A stretch of DNA of 64,000 bases from assembly GCF_042648365.1 (NCBI RefSeq), contig NZ_JBHRXI010000004.1:372001-436000 (forward strand), read 5' to 3'. The notes beneath the pieces were generated by a model. That model had not been told where the DNA came from, did not search any database, and saw only the letters and a program-made list of their open reading frames with translations. Below, piece by piece: positions 1 through 8,365 of the stretch. Position 1 is the first letter of the stretch. The number at the start of each line of letters is the position of its first letter. A program made the translations under genes and the position numbers. This DNA is from Lutimaribacter_A marinistellae. Its GTDB lineage: Bacteria; Pseudomonadota; Alphaproteobacteria; Rhodobacterales; Rhodobacteraceae.

Positions 1-56
1 CTGAATGGATGAGGATCTGCGCCATGGGCGATACCGATCCGAATTGAACATGTACG

Positions 57-94
57 AAAAACGGGGAAGGCGCCGAACAGTCGATGCCTTCCCC
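57..94 (-). terminator. Probable rho-independent terminator (minus strand)
   Basis: A perfect 9-bp stem GGGGAAGGC/GCCTTCCCC (63-71 with 86-94) encloses a 14-nt loop. Read on the minus strand it is followed by G and a run of five T. It lies about 160 nt beyond the stop of the DUF2853 gene, the only minus-strand gene nearby, so it probably ends that transcript. I see no gene between 95 and 256; a weaker GCCCG/CGGGC hairpin lies near 226-246. Confidence 0.5.
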
Positions 95-256
95 CACCCC
101 GCGTGCTCCCTACTCACCACACGCGTTATGCAAAAAGTCTCGACCGTCCTGGTCTCTGGATCCTTGATAACCGAAACGGATGCTCGCGGCAAAGGCAAAG
201 CCGGTAAAATAGGTTTCAAATCCGCGACGCCCGCCCATGAACGGGCGCCTTGTGCA

Positions 257-598
257 TTACCCGTATACGGATTCTTTTCCGAAATGCTTGGTCAGCAGGT
301 AATACATCACCGCGCGATATTTGTTGCGCTCGGATTTGCCATAGGTCTCGACCGCTTTTTCGATCGCTTCCATGAGTTCGGGGCCATCCGGTAGGCCAAG
401 CTTCTTGATAAGAAAGTTGTTTTTTACCGTTTCCAACTCTCCGGGCTGGCTTGCAGCCACGGTAGAAGAGTCATCATTGTAAATCGAGGGACCACATCCG
501 ATCGTCACCTTCCGCAACAGGTCCATATCCGGCTCCATCCCGCATTTGCTACGGATGTCATCGGCATATCTTCCGATCAGTTCGTCGCGCTTGCTCAT
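257..598 (-). CDS. DUF2853 family protein
   Basis: A 113-aa soluble protein with no signal peptide or membrane segment. It matches what I remember of the DUF2853 family over its whole length: an N-terminal SKRDEL segment, a central TIGCGPSIYN motif, the stretch ETVKNNFLIKKLGL, and the C-terminal TKHFGKESVYG. The family is common in alphaproteobacteria and has no established function. I chose the ATG at 598 because conserved sequence begins there; an upstream in-frame ATG at 616 would add six residues. It stands alone, with the acidic secreted protein gene upstream on the same strand and a hairpin terminator at 57-94 downstream. Confidence 0.85.
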   Translation of the reverse strand: MSKRDELIGRYADDIRSKCGMEPDMDLLRKVTIGCGPSIYNDDSSTVAASQPGELETVKNNFLIKKLGLPDGPELMEAIEKAVETYGKSERNKYRAVMYYLLTKHFGKESVYG

Positions 599-726
599 GC
601 TTCCGTCCTTCTGCAACCAAAGTGGTTTCTGTTGAGTATCCGTCGGTGAACGGCGTCAGCTTATCGCCACTTCACCATCCATCAACGAAAATCGTTCTTC
701 TGGGCTGTATGGTATGTCTCCAAACG

Positions 727-756
727 AAAAACGGACGCCCCGCGGGACGCCCGTTT
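727..756 (-). terminator. Rho-independent terminator of the acidic secreted protein gene
   Basis: Read on the minus strand, AAACGGGCGTCCC and GGGGCGTCCGTTT pair over their whole length with two G-T wobbles, and the right arm runs into a five-T tract then C. Only the minus-strand reading pairs fully; the plus strand would have A-C mismatches. It begins 20 nt beyond the stop codon at 776. Confidence 0.7.
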
Positions 757-775
757 GCGCAAAACTGACCGTGAT

Positions 776-1129
776 TTAGTCGGTCGCTTCTTCCGGATCT
801 GCCTTCGGACCCGTGGCAACACCAGCGTCGGTGCTGTTGTTCAGGTACTGCGTCTCACCATCCTTGGTGTCGGCGATGCTTGCCGCGGTGCGAGAGTCGG
901 CGATGCCTTCGTCGGCGGGGGAAACGACAACACCGGCTTCGTCTTCGGAGGTTACGTTGTCCGAACCGTCGATGACGCCGCTGTCGCTGGCGGTGCGCGA
1001 AAACTCGGCGCGGCCTTCAGCGTCGACATCTGCGGTATTCTCGTCCTGCATCGCGAACGAAGCGGTCGAGGTAAGTGCAATTGCCGAAGCGGCGGTGATG
1101 GCGAAAATCTTCGAAGTCTTGAAGGTCAT
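776..1129 (-). CDS. Small acidic secreted protein of unknown function
   Basis: A 117-aa product. It starts with a classic Sec signal peptide: a basic start (FKTSK), a hydrophobic core rich in Ala and Ile, and an AFA-like cleavage region near residue 26. The mature part of about 90 residues is strongly acidic and low in complexity, with many D, E, S, T, A and G, no Cys, and a loose recurring pattern (RTASDSG, SRTAASIAD). I know no family for it. The ATG at 1129 is chosen because the signal peptide starts there; the frame is open further upstream but reads nonsense. It has its own terminator at 727-756. Function unknown; probably periplasmic or secreted. Confidence 0.65.
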   Translation of the reverse strand: MTFKTSKIFAITAASAIALTSTASFAMQDENTADVDAEGRAEFSRTASDSGVIDGSDNVTSEDEAGVVVSPADEGIADSRTAASIADTKDGETQYLNNSTDAGVATGPKADPEEATD

Positions 1130-1288
1130 GATGTCAAACCTTTCCGTTTTCGTTTCAAGTTCGTGATGCCAATACAACGTGATGGCACCCAAACCGTTCC
1201 GAATTCGGTACAGAAATAAATGTGATCGAATTGGCGCATTTTTCGCGGAACCCGCCAGCAACTGCGGCGTTTCCAGCGGTTCCACCTA

Positions 1289-1984
1289 TCACCGCGGATA
1301 AAGAAAGGTGAGAATCAAGCGCGCGCCCCAACCTTCGGGTCCGTTGGTGGTGCTGTCCGCCCAGTAGCGCGCACCAACTCCGATGCTGACGGGTTGCCCG
1401 CCAAGTTGAGTGAGCTTGGCAACGGTAAAGTTAATCGGCAGGGCCGTGTCCTCGTTCACCCAGTCATATGTCGTTTCGGAATTCAGAGTGAAGGTCCAGG
1501 CATCCGGCGTGGTGTAGGATACGAAAGGTTGAAAAAAGGTCGAACTGATATCGGTGTTTCCACCACCGACATCCCACAGATGGTTGGCCAGCGCACCGTA
1601 AGTCCACGACCCCGATTGCTTGAGGGCAACGGCTGTGACGCCCGCCGCAAACTGATCCGCACCCAGGTTGTTGCCACCTGTAGGCAAAAGGAACACGGGC
1701 CCTGCCCCCCAGATCAATCCGCCTGCGCCGGGTTCTTTGGGAGAAAAGAAAAAGCTCTGCACGATATCACCGACGCCATCTTCGCTCGACCCGGGGATGA
1801 CGTCAGATTGGCTGATGAGTGGCACGATCGTCCGGCTGATGAGATTCCAGTTATCATTCAATTCGATCGGAACGACAGGCTGGACGTTCAAAGTGAAACG
1901 ACTGCCCTGATCGTTTGCCCCGATGCCGCGATCATAGTTCAGTTGAAACAGGACCGAGATCAGCGAGGCGATCGGGTTCGACAA
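1289..1984 (-). CDS. Transporter-like outer-membrane beta-barrel protein, apparent frameshift after the signal peptide
   Basis: The open frame encodes about 230 residues resembling the 'transporter / neuromedin U' outer-membrane proteins of proteobacteria: LSNPIASLIS at the start, alternating aromatic strands, GWGARLILTFLYPR at the end. It lacks a usable ATG and begins at a TTG inside the conserved LAQQLSNP motif. An ATG with an AAGGAG Shine-Dalgarno lies upstream at 2079 and encodes a good signal peptide (MSIRALGVLASLALFAA), but in another frame. One extra base near 2024-2033 would join the two into a normal precursor. The gene is therefore either broken by a 1-nt deletion or carries a sequencing error. 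Confidence 0.6.
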   Translation of the reverse strand: MSNPIASLISVLFQLNYDRGIGANDQGSRFTLNVQPVVPIELNDNWNLISRTIVPLISQSDVIPGSSEDGVGDIVQSFFFSPKEPGAGGLIWGAGPVFLLPTGGNNLGADQFAAGVTAVALKQSGSWTYGALANHLWDVGGGNTDISSTFFQPFVSYTTPDAWTFTLNSETTYDWVNEDTALPINFTVAKLTQLGGQPVSIGVGARYWADSTTNGPEGWGARLILTFLYPR

Positions 1985-2126
1985 TTGTTGCGCAAGATCT
2001 GCCGCGCTGTCCTCGCCCCGGCCCTGTCGGCCGCAAACAATGCGAGCGAGGCCAGAACCCCCAAAGCCCTGATAGACATTTTCCGACTCCTTGCGCCCAG
2101 ATTGGGGTCAAGCCTAACACAGGTCG

Positions 2127-2158
2127 AAAAAAGGCCGCGACACAGATGCGTCGCGGCC
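2127..2158 (-). terminator. Rho-independent terminator of ahcY
   Basis: A perfect 9-bp stem GGCCGCGAC/GTCGCGGCC (2133-2141 with 2150-2158) has an 8-nt loop and six T on the minus strand. It begins 25 nt beyond the ahcY stop codon. Confidence 0.85.
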
Positions 2159-2183
2159 GATTATCGGACAGATATCGTCGAAC

Positions 2184-3578
2184 TCAATAGCGGTAGTGTT
2201 CCGGCTTGAACGGTCCTTCGGTCTTCACCCCGATATAGTCTGCCTGATCGACCGACAGCTCTGTAAGCTTGACGCCGATCCGCTCGAGGTGCAGGCGGGC
2301 AACCTTTTCGTCGAGATGCTTGGGCAGGATGTAGACCTTGTTCCCGTACTCATCACCTTTGGTGAACAACTCGATCTGTGCCAGAACTTGGTTGGTGAAC
2401 GAGGCTGACATCACGAACGACGGGTGGCCCGTTGCATTGCCGAGGTTCAGCAGACGCCCTTCGGACAGCAGGATGATGCGGTTGCCCGAGGGCATTTCGA
2501 TCATGTCCACCTGATCCTTGATATTGGTCCACTTGTGGTTCTTCAGACTGGCAACCTGGATCTCATTGTCGAAATGGCCGATGTTTCCAACAATCGCCAT
2601 GTCCTTCATCTCGCGCATGTGCTCGATACGGATCACATCCTTATTGCCGGTGGTGGTCACGAAGATGTCAGCCGAGGACACGACATCTTCCAGTACGACA
2701 ACCTCGAACCCGTCCATCGCAGCCTGCAGCGCACAGATCGGGTCGACCTCTGTCACCTTGACGCGTGCGCCGGCGCCGGCAAGCGAAGCGGCCGACCCCT
2801 TGCCCACATCGCCATAGCCGCAGACAACGGCGACCTTGCCGGCCATCATCGTGTCGGTGGCGCGTCGGATACCGTCCACGAGCGATTCCTTGCAGCCATA
2901 CTTGTTGTCGAATTTCGACTTGGTCACGCTGTCATTCACGTTGATCGCCGGGAACGGCAGGTGGCCCTTTTCCATCATCTTGTAGAGACGGTTCACACCC
3001 GTGGTGGTTTCCTCGGAAACACCCTGGATCATATGACGCTGCTTGACGAACCAGCCCGGAGTTTCCGCGATGCGCTTCTTGATCTGGGCAAAGAGGAATT
3101 CCTCTTCCTCACTAGTGGGGACGGCGATCAGGTCTTCCTCACCTTCTTCGACGCGGGCCCCCATCAGGATATAGAGCGTTGCATCGCCACCATCGTCGAG
3201 GATCATGTTCGCGCCGCCATCGGCAAACTGGAAAATCTTGTCGGTGCAGGACCAGTACTCTTCCAGCGACATGCCCTTCCAGGCAAAGACCGGCGTTCCG
3301 GACTCGGCGATTGCCGCCGCGGCGTGGTCTTGAGTCGAGAAGATGTTGCACGACGCCCAACGGACATCGGCCCCCAGCGCCACCAGCGTTTCGATCAGAA
3401 CAGCGGTCTGGATCGTCATATGCAGCGAACCGGCAATGCGTGCTCCCTTGAGCGGCTTGGAGTCACCGTACTCGGCCCGCAGCGCCATCAGTCCCGGCAT
3501 CTCGGTCTCGGCGATGTCGAGTTCCTTGCGGCCAAACGAGGCCAGCGAAATGTCTTTGACGATATAGTCCTTGGCCAT
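2184..3578 (-). CDS. ahcY: S-adenosylhomocysteine hydrolase (adenosylhomocysteinase)
   Basis: The 464-aa enzyme reversibly splits S-adenosylhomocysteine into adenosine and homocysteine, clearing the product of SAM-dependent methylation. The sequence is a full-length match to the family: N-terminal KDISLASFGRKELDIAE, the substrate-domain GSLHMTIQTAVL region, the Rossmann NAD-binding stretch VVCGYGDVGKGSA, and the usual C-terminal FKPEHYRY. The ATG at 3578 fits the family start; the open frame upstream is not conserved-looking. It is monocistronic, with a strong terminator behind it and a possible leader hairpin at 3608-3642. It is cytoplasmic. Confidence 0.97.
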   Translation of the reverse strand: MAKDYIVKDISLASFGRKELDIAETEMPGLMALRAEYGDSKPLKGARIAGSLHMTIQTAVLIETLVALGADVRWASCNIFSTQDHAAAAIAESGTPVFAWKGMSLEEYWSCTDKIFQFADGGANMILDDGGDATLYILMGARVEEGEEDLIAVPTSEEEEFLFAQIKKRIAETPGWFVKQRHMIQGVSEETTTGVNRLYKMMEKGHLPFPAINVNDSVTKSKFDNKYGCKESLVDGIRRATDTMMAGKVAVVCGYGDVGKGSAASLAGAGARVKVTEVDPICALQAAMDGFEVVVLEDVVSSADIFVTTTGNKDVIRIEHMREMKDMAIVGNIGHFDNEIQVASLKNHKWTNIKDQVDMIEMPSGNRIILLSEGRLLNLGNATGHPSFVMSASFTNQVLAQIELFTKGDEYGNKVYILPKHLDEKVARLHLERIGVKLTELSVDQADYIGVKTEGPFKPEHYRY

Positions 3579-3607
3579 TGGCCCTCTCCGCATGAATGTG
3601 TCCACGT

Positions 3608-3642
3608 GCAGGTAGCACCGCTTGCGGCTTCGGGCAACCTGC
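3608..3642 (-). promoter_or_regulatory. Possible leader hairpin upstream of ahcY
   Basis: GCAGGT (3608-3613) and ACCTGC (3637-3642) form a perfect 6-bp stem around a 23-nt interior that also holds CCGC/GCGG. It would lie in the 5' untranslated leader 30-65 nt before the ahcY ATG. It does not match what I remember of the SAH or SAM/SAH riboswitch consensus, so it is recorded only as structure. Confidence 0.25.
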
Positions 3643-3733
3643 TGGCCCTTGGGCATATGATCTGCGGCGCAACGATTTACAGCCGAACCATCACGCGCTA
3701 CCCCCATGCTGACGCAGCACGAAGAGAAATGCG

Positions 3734-4330
3734 ATGGCGAAACAACCAAGGGCGTGGCAGCGAATGCTGTCGGGGCGTCGGCTCGATTTGCTGGACCCGA
3801 CCCCGGTGGATATCGAGATCGAGGACATCGCGCATGGCCTCGCCTTCGTTGCGCGCTGGAACGGCCAGACACGGGGAGATTTCGCCTACTCGGTTGCCGA
3901 GCATTCGCTGCTGGTCGAGGCCCTGTTTCGTCGGCTCGAACCTACCGCACCGGCCAAGTGGTGCCTCGCCGCCCTGCTGCATGACGCTCCGGAATATGTG
4001 ATCGGCGACATGATCTCTCCCGTGAAATCCGCCGTGGGATCGGGATATGAAAAGCTCGACGACAGGCTTAGCGCGGCAATTCACATCCGGTTCGGTCTGC
4101 CCGCGACCGTCCCTGCTGCCGTCAAGAAAAGGATCAAGAAGGCAGACCGTATCAGCGCATGGATGGAGGCGACACGTATCGCCGGATTTTCTGAATCTGA
4201 GGCAACGAAATTCTTTGGCAGACCGGACACGACCCTGATCGAAGGCCTCGATATCCGGCTGAGACCGCCCGTCGAGGTGCGCTCGGATTTTTCCAACCGG
4301 CATGCAGAGCTTTTGGCCAATCTGGTCTAG
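3734..4330 (+). CDS. HD-domain phosphohydrolase (YfbR-like)
   Basis: A 198-aa cytoplasmic protein of the HD superfamily, whose members are usually metal-dependent phosphohydrolases acting on nucleotides. Ligand motifs are visible: H57 in VAEHSLL, the H83-D84 pair in LLHDAPEY, and a later Asp in KKADRISAW. The arrangement resembles YfbR-type 5'-deoxynucleotidases, but the substrate cannot be read from sequence. It is divergent from ahcY and convergent with the glycosyltransferase gene, with only 15 bp between the two stops, so it is probably transcribed alone. Confidence 0.85.
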   Translation: MAKQPRAWQRMLSGRRLDLLDPTPVDIEIEDIAHGLAFVARWNGQTRGDFAYSVAEHSLLVEALFRRLEPTAPAKWCLAALLHDAPEYVIGDMISPVKSAVGSGYEKLDDRLSAAIHIRFGLPATVPAAVKKRIKKADRISAWMEATRIAGFSESEATKFFGRPDTTLIEGLDIRLRPPVEVRSDFSNRHAELLANLV

Positions 4331-4345
4331 GCTCGGGGATACCTG

Positions 4346-5554
4346 TCAGTCTTCCTGCATCGTTTCGCGCTCGGCCCGGCGGGCGCGACGCTCCTCCCGC
4401 ATACGGCGTTTTCGCTGGCGCTCATGTTCGGGCGATTCCATGAAGCTGTTTTCAAGGTCCAGCCCCTTGGCCTTGAACAACCTCTCACGCTCTTCATCCG
4501 AAATGATGGGCCAGTCGGCTCCCTCGCGGATGAAGCCGGTACCTGACAGTGCCTCGGCAATCGCCGGGTGATGCAACTCGCCAAAGGACAGGCGGTTCGA
4601 CTTCCCATGATCGCGCCGCCACCATTCGGTGTTAAGCGCGTCGATGATCAGCGGGTCGGACCCGCAGAATGCCGCCACGTTCGTGGCCAGCAGATTATTG
4701 GCCCCGGAACTGCGGCGCAGGATCATCGCGACCTGCTGTTCCGCACGACCCACCATCGCGAACAGGTGTAAAGCCGAACCATCCGCTGCAACGACCTGAC
4801 GCGCGGCCTTGTATCGCGCGATCTGCGTGGCAAGCGTGTATTTCTCGGGGTGGAAGATCTCGTATCCCTCGGCCCTGAGATGATCCTCAAGCCTTTCTTC
4901 CCCCAGAAGCCCGCCCTTGCCCAGCCCCAGCGCGGAACGGGAAATATACAGCCTGCTTGCGCCGTCCGGCTCTATTCCTCTGCCAAAGCGGTTGCGAATT
5001 GCCGACCGAAAAGCGGGTGTGCCACGTGTGATGGCCCCCAATCCAAAGCCTTGACCCGGAACGATCAACTGCTCGACCCGAACCGGGTTCGTGGCGACCT
5101 CGATCGGCAGGCCCGCCTGCATAAGGTCGAGGTAGTCGCGCTGAAACCCGCGCACCGCATCACCGACACGCGGCCGTTTCGGGATGAAGAGAACTCCGTC
5201 GATATCCCCTTCGATCCGGTCCAGAGCCCAGAGCCGTGACGTGCTTTCCACCAGGAAGTGACCGAAATGCGCCCATAGCACGCCACCCCACAACCATCGG
5301 CCTTTCAGAACATCCGGCTCGGTTTCCGGCATCTCCGGCAGGATGGTCAGCGGGCGAAACTTGCGCCACAGCGCTCCGCGGGCGCAATGTCTACCATCCG
5401 GGTAGAGGATCCCAGCGGCCTGGGTAAAAGCACTGACCTTTGGCGGAACGACGATAGCACCAGAAACCTCTTCGCAGCTTTCCGACCAGCCCCCTTCGGG
5501 CATGGGCTGCGTCTCAGGGTTGTTCAGGTCGGGCGCTGCGTCCTCATTGGCCAT
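4346..5554 (-). CDS. Glycosyltransferase family 61 protein
   Basis: A 402-aa protein resembling GT61 (DUF563) glycosyltransferases, which transfer sugars to glycans or surface polysaccharides. Visible family features are the HFGHFLVESTSRLWAL motif (about residues 95-110), an RLYISR segment near the middle, and AADGSALHLFAMV near residue 250. The last 40 residues are a highly charged Arg/Glu tail that is probably helical. It lies just downstream of regA (13-bp gap) and may be read from the same transcript, but nothing else in the neighbourhood suggests its acceptor. Confidence 0.8.
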   Translation of the reverse strand: MANEDAAPDLNNPETQPMPEGGWSESCEEVSGAIVVPPKVSAFTQAAGILYPDGRHCARGALWRKFRPLTILPEMPETEPDVLKGRWLWGGVLWAHFGHFLVESTSRLWALDRIEGDIDGVLFIPKRPRVGDAVRGFQRDYLDLMQAGLPIEVATNPVRVEQLIVPGQGFGLGAITRGTPAFRSAIRNRFGRGIEPDGASRLYISRSALGLGKGGLLGEERLEDHLRAEGYEIFHPEKYTLATQIARYKAARQVVAADGSALHLFAMVGRAEQQVAMILRRSSGANNLLATNVAAFCGSDPLIIDALNTEWWRRDHGKSNRLSFGELHHPAIAEALSGTGFIREGADWPIISDEERERLFKAKGLDLENSFMESPEHERQRKRRMREERRARRAERETMQED

Positions 5555-5566
5555 GATGTCGAGCCA

Positions 5567-6121
5567 TCAGCGGGGCGAGCGTTTGGCCAATATACGTTGC
5601 AGGGTCCGTCGATGCATGTTCAGCCGCCTCGCCGTCTCACTCACATTGCGGTCGCACAGTTCATAAACCCGTTGAATATGCTCCCACCGAACGCGATCCG
5701 CGCTCATCGGGTTTTCGGGCGGCGGGGGCAGTTCGTCTTCGGACACCAGCAGGGCATTCGTTATGTCCGTCGCGTCGGCGGGCTTTGACAGGTAGTCGGT
5801 CGCACCGATTTTGACGGCCGCCACGGCGGTTGCGATGGCACCATACCCTGTCAGCACAACAACGCGGCTATCGGGGCGTTTTTCGCGTAGCACCTCGACA
5901 ACATCGAGCCCGTTGCCATCCTCGAGCCGGAGGTCCACGACGGCATATGCCGGCGGACGCGCGGTTGCGATGGCTCGCCCCGCGGCAACGGAAGAGGCCG
6001 TTTCGACCTCGAAACCGCGCTTCTCCATCGCCTTGGCAAGACGGCGCAGAAATGGTTCGTCATCATCGACCAGCAACAGCGATTTGTCGGGACCGATTTC
6101 CTGCGCGCTCTCTGCCATCAT
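5567..6121 (-). CDS. regA: RegA/PrrA/ActR-type redox response regulator
   Basis: A 184-aa response regulator that, with RegB, controls redox-dependent genes such as those for respiration, carbon and nitrogen fixation or photosynthesis. The N-terminal receiver has the acidic pocket LLLVDDDEPF and the phospho-acceptor D63 in VVDLRLEDG. After a proline-rich linker (PPPPENP) comes the Fis-type helix-turn-helix, with the well-conserved NVSETARRLNMHRRTLQRIL. ATG choices at 6121 and 6118 are adjacent. It lies downstream of the Sco gene and divergent from regB, the usual Rhodobacteraceae order. Confidence 0.95.
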   Translation of the reverse strand: MMAESAQEIGPDKSLLLVDDDEPFLRRLAKAMEKRGFEVETASSVAAGRAIATARPPAYAVVDLRLEDGNGLDVVEVLREKRPDSRVVVLTGYGAIATAVAAVKIGATDYLSKPADATDITNALLVSEDELPPPPENPMSADRVRWEHIQRVYELCDRNVSETARRLNMHRRTLQRILAKRSPR

Positions 6122-6195
6122 GCCTCTTTCGCCAAGCGTCCTGAATTGAACAGAGTATTAACTCGGGCTCGACAAAGGTCAAACCTCAGTTGGGT

Positions 6196-6816
6196 TTACA
6201 TCGCATCGATGAAACAAGCGGTTTGCGTCGCGATTTTTTCGGCACTGTCGTCGCGTTTGAAGAACTCGACAAAACCATGGCCCGGAAGCACAAGATACGT
6301 GAAGGTCGAATGATCCACGAGGTAGTACTCGTCGCTCTTGTCCTGAGCCTTGTAATAGGTCTTGTAGGCGCGGCTTGCCTGCTTCACCTGCTCGGGCGAC
6401 CCGGTAAGGCCGATCATGCGTTCGTGCAGGTTGGCCGCGAAATCGCCGACAACTTCGGGCGTGTCCCGGTCAGGATCGATGGAAATGAAGACAGGGGTGA
6501 CCATGTGGCCCTGCTCTTCGAGCATGTCCACCGCCTCGGCATTGCGGGCAGTGTCGAGCGGGCAGACATCGGGACAAAACGTGTAGCCGAAATAGATCAG
6601 CGAGGGCTGCGTGATCACGTCTGCATCGGTGACGGTTTCCCCTTGCGCGTTCACAAGCTCGAAGGGGCCGCCGATACTGCCCGGCCCGCCGGCGATCTGA
6701 CTCGCGCGGCACTGTGCAAACTGGTCGTCGTCGTTACGGCCGAGCGTCATCACGTAAATCGTACCCAACCCGAGGGCGAGCACGAAAACGGCGAGAATGG
6801 CGTAGATGCGGGTCAT
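6196..6816 (-). CDS. senC: SenC/PrrC-type Sco family copper chaperone
   Basis: A 206-aa membrane-anchored Sco protein with one N-terminal hydrophobic segment (residues 4-24) and a thioredoxin-like periplasmic domain. It carries the copper-binding CPDVC motif (C81, C85) and the distal H169 in VDHSTF. Sco proteins deliver copper to the CuA site of cytochrome c oxidase and in this group modulate RegB signalling. It lies between regB (divergent) and regA (same strand, 74 bp downstream), matching the senC/prrC position in Rhodobacter. Confidence 0.93.
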   Translation of the reverse strand: MTRIYAILAVFVLALGLGTIYVMTLGRNDDDQFAQCRASQIAGGPGSIGGPFELVNAQGETVTDADVITQPSLIYFGYTFCPDVCPLDTARNAEAVDMLEEQGHMVTPVFISIDPDRDTPEVVGDFAANLHERMIGLTGSPEQVKQASRAYKTYYKAQDKSDEYYLVDHSTFTYLVLPGHGFVEFFKRDDSAEKIATQTACFIDAM

Positions 6817-6907
6817 GGCTCGGCCTCATGCTGACAAGCAGACGTTGATCGTTTCGCGGGTGACACCTATCAATTTGGCGAGCCGTTGCAACAGGACATA
6901 ATGGACC

Positions 6908-8305
6908 ATGGCCCAATCCGACATGAGCCTTCTTCGCGGACAGGAACGAAGCAGCTGGATCCGCCTGCGTACACTCATCGTTCTGCGCTGGGTGGCCATC
7001 GGCGGCCAGATCGCGGCCATCACCGTGGCGCAGAAGATGTACCAGATCCAGCTGGACCTCATGCTGTGTTACCTGACGATCGGTATCTCGATCCTGGGCA
7101 ACCTTACCGCTACCTTCCTTTTTCCCGAGAACAAACGCCTCAGCGAGTTCGAAAACTTCCTGATGATCATGTTCGACCTGCTTCAGCTGGCCATCCTGCT
7201 TTATCTGACCGGTGGATTGCATAATCCCTTCGCGCTGCTGCTTCTGGGGCCCGTCACCATTTCGGCAAACGTGATGGGGTTGCGGTCGACCGTACTGATT
7301 GGGGGAACGGCGATTATCCTTGTGACGCTGCTGGCGGAATTTCATGTGCCTCTGCGCAGCGAGCAGGGTTTCGTCCTGCGTGTCCCGGACATTTTCGTTT
7401 TCGGAAACTGGGTGGCCCTCATTATCGCCATCGGTTTTCTCGGGGCCTACTCGCACCGCATCAGTTCCGAAGTTCAATCCATGTCCGAGGCGCTTTCGGC
7501 GACCCACATGGCGCTGGCACGTGAACAGAAACTCACCGATCTGGGTGGCGTCGTCGCCGCTGCCGCGCATGAGCTTGGTACGCCACTTGCCACGATCAAA
7601 CTAGCGAGTTCGGAACTAATCGAAGAGCTCGATGAGCGCCCCGACCTGCAGGAGGATGCCGCCCTCATCCGCGAACAGGCCGACCGCTGCCGCGACATCC
7701 TTCGTGACATGGGCAGGGCCGGCAAGGACGACCTCCACCTGCGACAGGCGCCGCTGTCGACCGTTGTTCATGAAGCTGCCGAACCCCACATGGGACGCGG
7801 CAAGTCTATACATTTCGAAGAGGGGCCGGGCGATGGTGGCGATCTTCAACAACCCGCGATCCTGCGCAAACCCGAAGTGATCCATGGTTTGCGAAACCTG
7901 ATCCAGAACGCAGTCGATTTCGCGCGCGCAAGTGTATGGGTCGAATCCCAATGGAACGATGACAGGATCGTGGTGCGGATCATGGATGACGGACGCGGTT
8001 ATCCTCCACAAATGTTCGGTCGGATCGGTGATCCGTTCGTGCGTCGGCGCAAGGTTGACAGCGACCGTGCAGCCCGCCCCGAATACGAAGGCATGGGCCT
8101 TGGACTTTTCATCGCAAAAACACTTCTGGAACGCAGCGGAGCCGAATTGCGCTTTGCCAACGGAACCGACCCTTATCAGCAATTCACGCGGCGGCCCGAA
8201 CGGCGGGGTGCCATTGTCGAGGTTACCTGGCCCAGGCGGCTTATCGATGCGCAGCAGGGCGAAAACGCCGTGCCGACCGGACTAAACCAGCCTTTCCGCA
8301 TCTGA
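6908..8305 (+). CDS. regB: RegB/PrrB/ActS-type redox sensor histidine kinase
   Basis: A 465-aa membrane histidine kinase, the partner of RegA. Six hydrophobic segments span roughly residues 20-180. The quinone-sensing heptapeptide GGLHNPF is intact at 102-108. The H-box is AAHELGTPL with H221 as the phosphorylation site. The redox-active Cys known from RegB is present as C261 in ADRCRDIL. N, G1 and G2 boxes follow (NLIQNAVDFA, DDGRGYP, GMGLGLF). All known regulatory residues that I can check are conserved. It is divergent from senC-regA across a 91-bp gap. Confidence 0.95.
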   Translation: MAQSDMSLLRGQERSSWIRLRTLIVLRWVAIGGQIAAITVAQKMYQIQLDLMLCYLTIGISILGNLTATFLFPENKRLSEFENFLMIMFDLLQLAILLYLTGGLHNPFALLLLGPVTISANVMGLRSTVLIGGTAIILVTLLAEFHVPLRSEQGFVLRVPDIFVFGNWVALIIAIGFLGAYSHRISSEVQSMSEALSATHMALAREQKLTDLGGVVAAAAHELGTPLATIKLASSELIEELDERPDLQEDAALIREQADRCRDILRDMGRAGKDDLHLRQAPLSTVVHEAAEPHMGRGKSIHFEEGPGDGGDLQQPAILRKPEVIHGLRNLIQNAVDFARASVWVESQWNDDRIVVRIMDDGRGYPPQMFGRIGDPFVRRRKVDSDRAARPEYEGMGLGLFIAKTLLERSGAELRFANGTDPYQQFTRRPERRGAIVEVTWPRRLIDAQQGENAVPTGLNQPFRI

Positions 8306-8365
8306 TTAATGCCCCGTTAACCTTGCGCCCGCCAATGTATCCGCAATCAGGGCTTGAGGAGCGTG

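Noticed and set aside
3579..3720. SAH or SAM/SAH riboswitch upstream of ahcY
   Set aside because: A stem is present but the conserved core bases I remember for those riboswitches are not seen. Kept only as a possible leader hairpin.
2424..4001. 525-codon plus-strand open frame opposite ahcY
   Set aside because: It is exactly antisense to a certain gene, has no domain motifs and reflects high third-position GC. The same applies to long antisense frames at 15794-17686, 25934-27652, 27748-30126 and 58191-60305.
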